Below, piece after piece: positions 58,501-64,000 of a stretch of DNA of 64,000 bases. How positions within the stretch are numbered: position 1 is the first letter of the stretch; each line of letters starts with the position of its first letter. The notes under the pieces were generated by a model. The model saw nothing but the letters and a program-made list of their open reading frames with translations. It was not told where the DNA came from and did no database searches. The position numbers and the translations under genes were made by a program. Source of the stretch: Liolophura sinensis (lineage: Eukaryota > Mollusca > Polyplacophora > Chitonida > Chitonidae); assembly GCF_032854445.1 (NCBI RefSeq), contig NC_088302.1, forward strand, positions 31,155,979 to 31,219,978, read 5' to 3'.

Positions 58501-61500
58501 TATGGATAATTAGGCAACTGGATTTGAAGAATGAAATGAGTAGTTACATGGGTCACGGATACTGCGTCCTTCGCGTTTGCCCACATGTTTGTACCCTGTC
58601 CTGTCTACTGTGCTATTGGTTAGCCATGTGCTTGCAGGTATATGTCCTTGAAATAATGTTGCCGATTCGTAGTCTTCATACATGTATCTTGTATCGGATT
58701 GAGTATTCTGTACGTGTAATCCTTATCGTGTGTTCTAATGTATTAGCTATTCGCTTGAACAGCGTTTCGTGGCGGCACAATCTGAACGATTGATTGTATT
58801 AAGACCGGGATTAGTATTCTTGCTTTTGGCTGGCGTAAGATAAAAGAAACGCTTACTCTCAACACCCACTCCTCCTGTGACACATGTGTATTAAATATGT
58901 AGCTGTGTATTATAAGGCCACAATTTCTTCCTTTAGTGTTGATGGAAGGCATTTTGGATGTGGCGTTATAGCTTGCCAATAATGTGGATTGTTAAAATGG
59001 CGAATAATACACATTTACTTGGCTTCATGGTTTTGCGTCCAGCTTCACGAATCAAAATTTATTACAACAGTATCTATGTATGTAAAAAACAAATCCTTCG
59101 GTAAGTCGTGCGCACGGCATGTTAACTTAGTCGTGCTTAAGAGATAACTGGCCAATGAAATAGGCGAGTACCATCCACAACATCTTTTGGCTCACTGTAA
59201 TGCATACATGAAAGTTACTTTACTTTTCTGATCCGCTTTATCTGTCTTACTGAAATGTTCCGCGAATAGTGTTGAAGGACTGTAAACTGTATGTTATTTT
59301 GCGATACATTACTCGCATTAAAACGATGTACCCATATTCATAGTTTTCAGTGATCAACTATTCCGTGAGGACGACTAAAGAAAGATCTCGAAAGCACGAG
59401 AGAAAACAAAAGAGAGAGAGAGAGATAAGGATCAACATCATTTTACATCAACCAATAACTAAACAAAAACCCAGATGAAAGTTCATTCAAACCTGCTTTT
59501 TTCCGTTGTCGTGGGCGCTGGTGGAGTGGTTGTGGGCGCTGGCGGAGTCGTGGTGGGCGCTGGCGGAGTCGTGGTGGTGGGCGCTGGCGGAGTCGTGGTG
59601 GTGGGCGCTGGCGGGGTCGTGGTGGTGGGCGCTGGCGGGGTCGTGGTGGTGGGCGCTGGCGGGGTCGTGGTGGTGGGCGCTGGCGGGGTCGTGGTGGTGG
59701 GCGCTGGCGGGTCGTGGTGGTGGGCGCTGGGCGGGGTCGTGGTGATGGGCGCTGGCGGGGTCGTGGTGGTGGGCGCTGGCGGGGTCGTGGTGGTGGGCGC
59801 TGGGCGGGGTCGTGGTGGTGGGCGCTGGCGGGGGTCGTGGTGGTGGGCGCTGGCGGAGTCGTGGTGGTGGCTCGGCCGTGGTGGTGGTGGGCGCTGGCGG
59901 GTTGGTGGTGGTCGCTGGCGGAGTCGTGGTGGGCGCTGGCGATGTGGTGGTGGGCGCTGCGGGGTCGTGGTGGGCTCGGCCGGGGTGGTGGGTAGGCTCG
60001 ACCGGGGTGGGTGGTGGTCTCGGCCTGGGTGGTGGTGGGCGCTAGCGGGGTCGTGGTGGGCTCGGCCGTGGTGGTGGTGGGCGCTGGCTGGTTGGTGGTG
60101 GTCGCTGGCGGAGTCGTGGTGGCGCTGGCGATGTGGTGGTGGGCGCTGGCGGAGTCGTGGTGGTGGGCGCTGGCGGAGTCGTGGTGGTGGGCGCTGGCGG
60201 GGTCGTGGTGGTGGGCGCTGGCGGAGTCGTGGTGGTGGGCGCTGGCGGGGTCGTGGTGGTGGGCGCTGGCGGGGTCGTGGTGGTGGGCGCTGGCGGGGTC
60301 GTGGTGGTGGGCGCTGGCGGGGTCGTGGTGGTGGGCGCTGGCGGAGTCGTGGGTGGTGGGGCGCTGGCGGGGTCGTGGTGGTGGGCGCTGGCGGGGTCGT
60401 GGTGGTGGGCGCTGGCGGAGTCGTGGTGGTGGGCTCGGCCGTGGTGGTGGTGGGCGCTGGCGGGTTGGTGGTGGTCGCTGGCGGAGGTCGTGGTGGGCGC
60501 TGGCGATGTGGTGGTGGGCGCTGGCGGGGTCGTGGTGGGCTCGACCGGGGTGGTGGTGGTCTCGGCCCTGGGTGGTGGTGGGCGCTAGCGGGGTCGTGGT
60601 GGGCTCGGCCGTGGTGGTGGTGGGCGCTGGCTGGTTGGTGGTGGTCGCTGGCGGAGTCGTGGTGGTGGGCGCTGGCGGGGGTCGTGGTGGTGGGCGCTGG
60701 CGGGGTCGTGGTGGTGGGGCGCTGGCGGGGTCGTGGTGGTGGGCGCTGGCGGGGTCGTGGTGGTGGGCGCTGGCGGAGTCGTGGTGGTGGGCGCTGGCGG
60801 GGTCGTGGTGGTGGGCGCTGGCGGGGTCGTGGTGGTGGGCGCTGGCGGGGTCGTGGTGGTGGGCGCTGGCGGGGTCGTGGTGGTGGGCGCTGGCGGGGTC
60901 GTGGTGGTGGGGCGCTGGCGGGGTCGTGGTGGTGGGCGCTGGCGGGGTCGTGGTGGTGGGCGCTGGCGGGGGTCGTGGTGGTGGGCGCTGGCGGAGTCGT
61001 GGTGGTGGGCGCTGGCGGAGTCGTGGTGGTGGGCTCGGCCGTGGTGGTGGTGGGCGCTGGCGGGTTGGTGGTGGTCGCTGGCGGAGTCGTGGTGGGCGCT
61101 GGCGATGTGGTGGTGGGCGCTGGCGGGGTCGTGGTGGCTCGGCCGGGGGTGGTGGTAGGCTCGACCGGGGGTGGTGGTGGTCTCGGCCTGGGTGGTGGTG
61201 GGCGCTAGCGGGGTCGTGGTGGGCTCGGCCGTGGTGGTGGTGGGCGCTGGCTGGTTGGGTGGTGGTCGCTGGCAGAGTCGTGGTGGGGCGCTGGCGATGT
61301 GGTGGTGGGCGCTGGCGGGGTCGTGGTGGGCGCGGCCTTGGTGGTGGTGGGTGCTGGCGGGGTAGTGGTGGTGGTGGGCGCTGGCGGTGTGGTGGTAGGC
61401 TCGGCTGGGGTCGTGGTGGGCTCGGCTGGGGTCGTGGTGGCTCGGCCGGGGTCGTGGTCGGCGTTGGCAGCTCTAAAGGAACATCACAATCCTCAGCGCT

Positions 61501-61676
61501 TACCACTGAAATTAGTTGAAAGCGTTGATTGTTGACATAGTCGTTTCAGTTACTTACTGACTTTAAACTAGAAATGAAGTCCGTCATCGGCATAATCGTA
61601 ATATCGTGCTTTATGCGATGATATATCTCCAAAATACACACTTTCCACTTTCCATATATATATATTATATATATAT

Positions 61677-61768
<92 letters not shown>

Positions 61769-63240
61769 TGCCAGTACATGTATATAAATGTGCGTCGGGT
61801 ACACGTATGTATATATGTGCTGAGGTTATATAGTTTCTTACTGCCGTTTAGTGTTTACATCTAATGTAATGTTACCTAATGTAAAGTTTTGGTCCACACA
61901 ATCAGAAAATGGCTCCGGGTCGTTGGCCAGCTCTTCCTCCGTCCTGGGCCTCAGTCCCTCGAAACACTTACACGTTCCATCTATACAATCAGTGAGATCA
62001 TCGTCACATCTGAAACTGTAGGTCACGCCGCCAGAGCGCTGATTTCCGCAGTTTTCATCCAACAGTGAATATTTGATCACAAAAGTGGGTGAAACGACAC
62101 GTGTTTCCCTCCTGCACCTGTTGTTCCTATTCTCGAAGCCATCAGCACAGTCACATTCAAACTGGTCATTGCATTTCGTACGGGTTCCATTGAACACGCA
62201 CACAGTATCATTTCCACTGCATGATTGAAATAGGTTTCTGGCTGGCAAAGAGTAAACAGCGTCCAGTTAGAAAAAATACTCATGTCCTCCCAAGCAAGGA
62301 AAGAAAAGAAAAGAAAAATCAATAACAGAATGGTATATCACGTTAGTAACTGAGATTAATATTACTGGGCAAATTCGGAATTACCTTCACGTGAGACATT
62401 TGGTGTATAAGAACAGTGGGAAAACCTTCACCGCACTCTTGCCGTACAATCGAAGAATACCTTTCCCATTATACACTCTCGTAATCGCATTTTTGGCGGC
62501 AAACGTCCACTTTAATTCTTCATAATGGTTTAACCTTTGAATCTAATGATAAATAAATGGCAGCCATGTCACGTTACTGATATCAGCTGCAGGTGTGTGG
62601 AGGAATTAGATAAAGTTTAGGGAGACGACCACCATGAACATGACAAAACTTTGTCACAAGAAACCGCTATTGTTGCAAGTGTGTGGAGGAATTAGATAAA
62701 GTTTATGGAGACGACCGCCATGAACATGACAAAACTTTCTCACGAGAAACCGCTATGGTTGCAAGTGTGTGGAGGAATTCGGGAAAGTCTGAGAAGACTT
62801 TCTCACGAGAAACCGACAAAGCTGATGATGTCTGGAGGAATTAGATAAAGTTTAGGGAGACTACCGCCATGAACATGACAAAACTTTCACACAAGAAACC
62901 GCTATAGCTGAAGATGTGTGGAGAAATTCGAGAAAGTCTGGGGAGACTAGCAAAGGCCCTGAAGCTACCTCACCACATTATGGTAATAGTGTCCAAATGA
63001 AATTTTTGTAACGGGAGTCTGAATATATGCATTCATGAGGTGTCCCGGTGAATCTATACTACATATGGACATAAAGGTTCTATACCAGTTACTTACCCGT
63101 AAGGCAGGTTGTTTTGTCTGCTGTGGGGAAGTAGGTAGGGTTACAAACACAAACATTGCCATCACAGCCTCTCGGTTTGCAGGCACTGTTATCCGGGCAG
63201 TTGTTGTCGCTCACACAAGTCTCGTCGATATCAGAGTATG
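46425..63240 (-). CDS. Multi-exon gene for a Cys-rich EB/EGF-like protein with a mucin-like stretch (3' portion)
   Basis: This is an unnamed extracellular-type protein. In transcript order the supported exons are 63097-63240, 61876-62241, 59493-61505, 56596-56751, 55215-55541, 50192-50341 and 49229-49600, with likely further exons at 48711-48791 and 46425-46590. All seven supported exons start and end in phase 1. Six carry Cys-rich modules ending in patterns such as CVCNPTYFPTADKTTC or CRCDHGYAPNSDNTKC, in the style of EB (PF01683) or EGF-like modules. The seventh is a Thr/Pro-rich low-complexity exon. The 5' end, and so any signal peptide, lies to the right of the window. No transmembrane segment was found. 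Proteins of this type are usually secreted or cell-surface; a function in adhesion or defence is only a guess. The gene lies tail to tail with neurobeachin. Confidence 0.8.
47082..47870 (+). pseudogene. Unrecognised repeat-bearing open frame, broken once
   Basis: The plus-strand frame 47082-47513 contains DGFTVPHRKGFPKVVVTVGN and then acidic, Ser-rich repeats of the form DLPxSP...DNETSxxQDExSNITV. DNA repeat starts (GACTTACCG) lie at 47271, 47355, 47454, 47538 and 47637, with spacings alternating 84 and 99 bp. A +1 change near 47505 and a -1 change near 47533 break the frame (stop at 47511-47513). It resumes at 47631-47867. No ATG-to-stop gene model or family match is clear. It may be a transposon ORF1 relic or a degraded repeat gene, and it sits in an intron of the opposite-strand EB gene. 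Confidence 0.4.
48138..48419. mobile_element. Long foldback (palindromic) element
   Basis: The left arm GGGCCCCCTTTCACAAAGAT, GTACATGTATGATAATTACA, GGACAGTGGTACGGTAG, GACGAATGTACGATAATAAA is mirrored by the right arm CATCGTACATTTGTCGTATG, TACCGTACCGTACCACTGTCC, CATCTGTGTGAAACTGGACCC. The arms of about 130 bp meet near TCGCTTTGTGAAACTGGGCA CTGTTTCACAAA. It is a foldback MITE that could form a long hairpin. Non-coding. Confidence 0.85.
48711..48791 (-). CDS. Candidate 81-bp exon of the EB gene
   Basis: Acceptor CTAACTTGCAG and donor GTAAGT frame 81 bp on the minus strand. In the phase 1 frame dictated by the previous exon it reads TRTDWCHDAQPLVDQEAIDS QERMLF with no stop and ends in phase 1. 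Good sites and phase support it; no domain is recognised. Confidence 0.5.
48998..49187 (-). mobile_element. SINE family 1, diverged, tail lost
   Basis: Reverse orientation: CATTTCACATACAACGGCGG CCAGCATTATGGTGGGGGGA, GCCAGCATGAGCAGGACTTG AACTCACA, then GTGAGAGGCTGCACCGGC and GCAGGCCTCGGGAGCC. It lies in the intron next to the exon at 49229. Confidence 0.8.
49229..49600 (-). CDS. EB gene exon with two Cys-rich modules (124 codons)
   Basis: Acceptor CATCTTCAG, donor GTTAGT, phase 1 to 1. The peptide has VELGESCGETVAVCRGSPSV, CDSNTEKCICGQDL, LGEECSMSFMTTSFKVC and NCVGGVCTCRTAFKLR, ending CRPDSSVN. There are two modules of the C-x-C-x-C-x-C-x-C EB style, parallel to the exons at 55215 and 61876. 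Confidence 0.88.
50192..50341 (-). CDS. EB gene exon with a single Cys-rich module (50 codons)
   Basis: Acceptor TTTTTTGCAG, donor GTTAGT, phase 1 to 1. It encodes LVGDVCCELLTKCPDNATPS, NSSCDDDGNLCCRC and DHGYAPNSDNTKCLP. It is one compact module, equivalent to the exons at 56596 and 63097. The longer open frame that overlaps it on the same strand is out of phase and not used. Confidence 0.85.
50500..50570 (-). mobile_element. SINE family 1, tail fragment
   Basis: TATTTATTTGTTTATTTATT TGATTGGTGTTTACGCAGTA CTCAAGACTACTTCACTCAC ACGACGGCCA is the reversed family tail; the remaining part is absent. Confidence 0.75.
50840..51070. repeat. Degenerate tandem repeat, about four units of 55-65 bp
   Basis: Units share TTTGAACCCTGAGCGTGTTT ACATTTGAAGTTTCAG-like sequence (near 50870, 50920, 50980 and 51030), followed by ATGGTCTAGCC-like sequence. 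Confidence 0.75.
51300..54440. repeat. Large minisatellite, 40-bp unit, over 3 kb, with a 37-bp sub-block
   Basis: The unit AGTGTAAGGATGACTTAGTG TAGTGAACATGAGCGAATGG repeats about 70-80 times in an intron of the EB gene. From about 53585 to 54000 it switches to a shorter unit of about 37 bp, GTAGTGGACATGATCGAATG GAGTGTGATGACTTACA. Then 40-bp units return in a more degenerate form. Minus-strand open frames of up to 208 codons here are products of the periodicity. Confidence 0.95.
54441..55010 (+). other. Unrecognised open stretch next to the minisatellite
   Basis: Non-repetitive sequence with plus-strand frames. One, ending at 54596, contains VQFLDDEEVCVGLLGCQLVA and VHDAKVLPLLKYHAEAIRHD. The other (54606-55007) contains WTWAGKYNN, RTSLIDHTYLACKSSE and LPHIADHIKM. 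The last motifs faintly recall the C-terminal part of non-LTR retrotransposon endonucleases. No confident family or gene model. Confidence 0.25.
55215..55541 (-). CDS. EB gene exon with two Cys-rich modules (109 codons)
   Basis: Acceptor GTATTTTCCAG, donor GTAAAA, phase 1 to 1. It encodes AEIGDQCDEGNRCVGFRVSC, IRGRCGCGEGLEAVENSC, LLGQSCMSRTDCDQSYFVDC and VDEKCQCDRAIGF, ending in CRSDALSL. The module spacing matches the EB pattern. A SINE ends only about 30 bp upstream of its acceptor. Confidence 0.9.
55572..55823 (-). mobile_element. SINE family 1, near full-length, beside an exon acceptor
   Basis: Reverse orientation: TTTATTTATTTGTTTACTTG ATTGGAGTTTTACGCCATAC, CGGCAGCCAGCATAATGGTG, GAGCTGGACTTGAACACACA and GGCAATGGAGGCC. 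Its 3' tail points at, and ends about 30 bp from, the acceptor of the exon at 55541, on the transcribed strand of the EB gene. Confidence 0.88.
56197..56506. repeat. Minisatellite, about 35-bp unit, nine copies
   Basis: GAGTATTGCCGTTAAGGTGA TAATTGCACACATA recurs about nine times with small changes (gap lengths 33-36 bp). It lies in the intron just 3' of the exon at 56596 on the minus strand. Confidence 0.92.
56596..56751 (-). CDS. EB gene exon with a single Cys-rich module (52 codons)
   Basis: Acceptor CTTTCATTTCAG, donor GTAAGT, phase 1 to 1. It encodes QLVDLHTACDPENDTQVCPD, SSTCRIFGCSAHVCTC and SPNAMEDKCVR. The first ~22 bp of this exon together with its acceptor are the source sequence of the adjacent 66-bp minisatellite. 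Confidence 0.88.
56740..58060 (-). repeat. Minisatellite of 66-bp units derived from an exon acceptor
   Basis: On the plus strand the unit GCAACGCGTTACACTGAAAT GAAGGGAAACCAGCACGTGT ACATATTGTGCAGAGTAGTG TGCTAG recurs about 15 times (57060-58050), with four more diverged units from 56752 to 57060. The true exon boundary, TCAACGAGTTGCACTGAAAT GAAAGGAGACCAACAC, aligns to it directly. On the minus strand nearly every unit therefore carries TTCATTTCAG, an acceptor with its pyrimidine tract, plus about 22 bp of exon-like sequence. Confidence 0.92.
58061..59492. other. Intron of the EB gene, no exon recognised
   Basis: Unique sequence with a short GA run at about 59411-59426. A 120-codon plus-strand frame at 58431-58793 has no recognisable feature or splice support and is not called. 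Confidence 0.5.
59493..61505 (-). CDS. EB gene exon: 2-kb Thr/Pro-rich mucin-like low-complexity exon
   Basis: Acceptor TTCAACTAATTTCAG at the right, donor GTTTGA at the left, phase 1 at both ends; 2013 nt, divisible by 3. It opens with VSAEDCDVPLELPTPTTTPA and is then built from 21-24-bp units such as ACCCCGCCAGCGCCCACCAC. In one frame these read TPPAPTTT, a mucin-like, O-glycosylation-prone repeat. Single-base changes in G/C runs (for example one missing G near 61440) repeatedly shift the frame, so the literal translation mixes TTTPPAP with HHHDPASA and RQRPPPRP. The minus strand has almost no T, so stops hardly occur in any frame and openness alone proves little. Coding status rests on the splice sites and phases. 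Confidence 0.65.
61656..61764. repeat. AT dinucleotide microsatellite
   Basis: About 110 bp of nearly pure (AT)n, interrupted twice by an AATA step near 61670 and 61688. It fills much of the 370-bp intron between the exons at 59493-61505 and 61876-62241. Confidence 0.97.
61876..62241 (-). CDS. EB gene exon with two Cys-rich modules (122 codons)
   Basis: Acceptor CTCTTTGCCAG, donor GTAACA, phase 1 to 1. It encodes ARNLFQSCSGNDTVCVFNGT, KCNDQFECDCADGFENRNNR, then LLDENCGNQRSGGVTYSFRC and DCIDGTCKCFEGLRPRTEEE, ending DCVDQNFTL. Two modules, parallel to the exons at 55215 and 49229. Confidence 0.9.
62590..62955. repeat. Tandem repeat, unit about 60-87 bp, four to five copies
   Basis: GTGTGTGGAGGAATTAGATA AAGTTTAGGGAGACGACC and CATGAACATGACAAAACTTT plus CACAAGAAACCGCTAT recur near 62593, 62680, 62767 (short), 62829 and 62917. 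Intronic in the EB gene. Confidence 0.88.
63097..63240 (-). CDS. EB gene exon with a single Cys-rich module (48 codons), first in window
   Basis: Acceptor CCATCTTTCAG, donor GTAAGT, phase 1 to 1. It encodes YSDIDETCVSDNNCPDNSAC, KPRGCDGNVCVC and NPTYFPTADKTTCLT. The DIDETC start followed by the C-x-C-x-C-x-C-x-C spacing is EGF/EB-like. Earlier exons lie beyond the right edge or were not recognised. Confidence 0.88.
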
Positions 63241-63269
63241 CTGAAAGATGGATATTTCACATATATGGC

Positions 63270-63690
63270 ACTGCTGACGTATTGGGTGGAGAAGTCTTGA
63301 CGTTTTGGGACAGTGCTGACATTTTGGATGGAACAGTGTTGACGGTTGAGCGGGACAATGCTCACGTTTTAGGTGGAACAGTGCTGTTGTTTTGGGAGTG
63401 ACGGTGCCGACGTTTAGGATTGAATAAGTGCTGACGTTTTAGAGTGGACAGTGCTGACTTTTTGAGCTGGACAATGCAGACCTTTAGGAACAATGCCAAC
63501 GTTTTGAGCGGGACAGAACTGATGTTTTGGGAAATGAGTGCTGACATTTTAGGTGGGACAGTGCTGACGTATTGGATGGGACAGTACTGACGTTTCGGGC
63601 GGGTCTGCTCTAACGTTTTGGGTGGGACAGCACAGATGTTTTGGGCAGGACAAAGCTGATGTATTGGGCGGAATAATGCTCGGGGTTTGG
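63270..63690. repeat. Minisatellite, about 23-25-bp unit, about 17 degenerate copies
   Basis: GTGCTGACGTTTTGGGTGGG ACA-like units recur from about 63270 to 63690 in the intron 5' of the exon at 63240. The minus-strand open frame covering it (63362-63772) is a repeat artefact. Confidence 0.88.
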
Positions 63691-64000
63691 CAAACTTCAT
63701 GACAAAGCAATCTTTCCCATTCCAAACACTCTTGATCGGACTATTTTTAACAAAACACCTTTCTTTAAACAAAATTATTAAAAACAGAGTAAATGTTTTG
63801 TTTATATTTTTAGGATTACTAAGGCTTACATGTTCATGGAGAGCAAACCAAAAAGTATTGTGTTAAATGTAGCAGGAGTGTGCAGACCTTCATAGGTAAC
63901 TTTGAAAGGTAACTATCCCATGGTCTGTAAATTCCACACAAACAAATTCTTTCAAATCTCGAATGAAATAACCTCTAAAACTATTGAAATAATGCCTTTA
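63691..64000. other. Right-edge stretch, intron of the EB gene
   Basis: Unique AT-rich sequence without a recognisable exon, element or repeat. Confidence 0.5.

Noticed and set aside
58431..58793. 120-codon plus-strand frame with hydrophobic stretches
   Set aside because: No recognisable domain, no codon-use or splice support, and located in an intron of the opposite-strand gene.
59475..61208. 577-codon plus-strand open frame and several other long plus frames over the G-rich tract
   Set aside because: The tract has almost no A on the plus strand, so stops cannot occur; poly-Gly/Val/Trp translations are composition artefacts. The splice-supported coding strand is minus.
62965..63186. 73-codon minus-strand frame overlapping the exon at 63097
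   Set aside because: Out of frame with the phase 1 Cys-rich module; a shadow.

Overview
This is animal (eukaryotic) nuclear DNA: genes are split by GT-AG introns, and much of the rest is SINEs, MITE-like elements and minisatellites. A tRNA-headed SINE with an AATAAATAAAT-type tail occurs about ten times, in full or partial copies. Together with a second SINE family of the kind seen in shellfish genomes, it suggests a lophotrochozoan, most likely a mollusc. That placement is an inference. No bacterial, phage or CRISPR feature is present.

Layout. (1) 1-22144 is part of one very large intron of the neurobeachin/LRBA gene (+ strand). An intact single-exon mab-21 gene (359 codons, 3488-4567) lies inside it on the minus strand. 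(2) 22145-41451 holds the last 18 coding exons of that neurobeachin/LRBA orthologue. They encode 750 residues: the end of the PH domain, the whole BEACH domain, the WD40 repeats and the stop codon. Every exon phase joins, and the summed length (2253 nt) is divisible by 3. (3) 41452-46424 is a spacer holding the neurobeachin 3' UTR and several SINEs. (4) 46425-63240 carries the 3' part of a minus-strand gene for an extracellular-type, cysteine-rich (EB/EGF-like) protein. Its exons all begin and end in phase 1, and it contains a 2-kb Thr/Pro-rich mucin-like exon. The two large genes are tail to tail.

How the parts relate. mab-21 inside a neurobeachin intron is an arrangement known from vertebrates (MAB21L1 in NBEA, MAB21L2 in LRBA). 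It is usually explained by mab-21 enhancers lodged in the host gene. The non-repetitive parts of the 22-kb intron (for example around 7.2, 9.8-10.2, 11.8-12.1 and 15.3-15.8 kb) are where such elements should be sought. The neurobeachin introns after 22 kb are all under 3.5 kb, so the mab-21-bearing intron stands out.

The most unusual signal is that three minisatellites appear to be amplified copies of splice junctions. One derives from a 5' splice site in neurobeachin (35564-35760), one from a 3' splice region in neurobeachin (38160-38764), and one from an exon acceptor in the EB gene (56740-58060, where nearly every 66-bp unit keeps an acceptor-like motif). The EB gene also looks built from a repeated two-exon cassette (one exon with a single module, then one with two modules), present three times.
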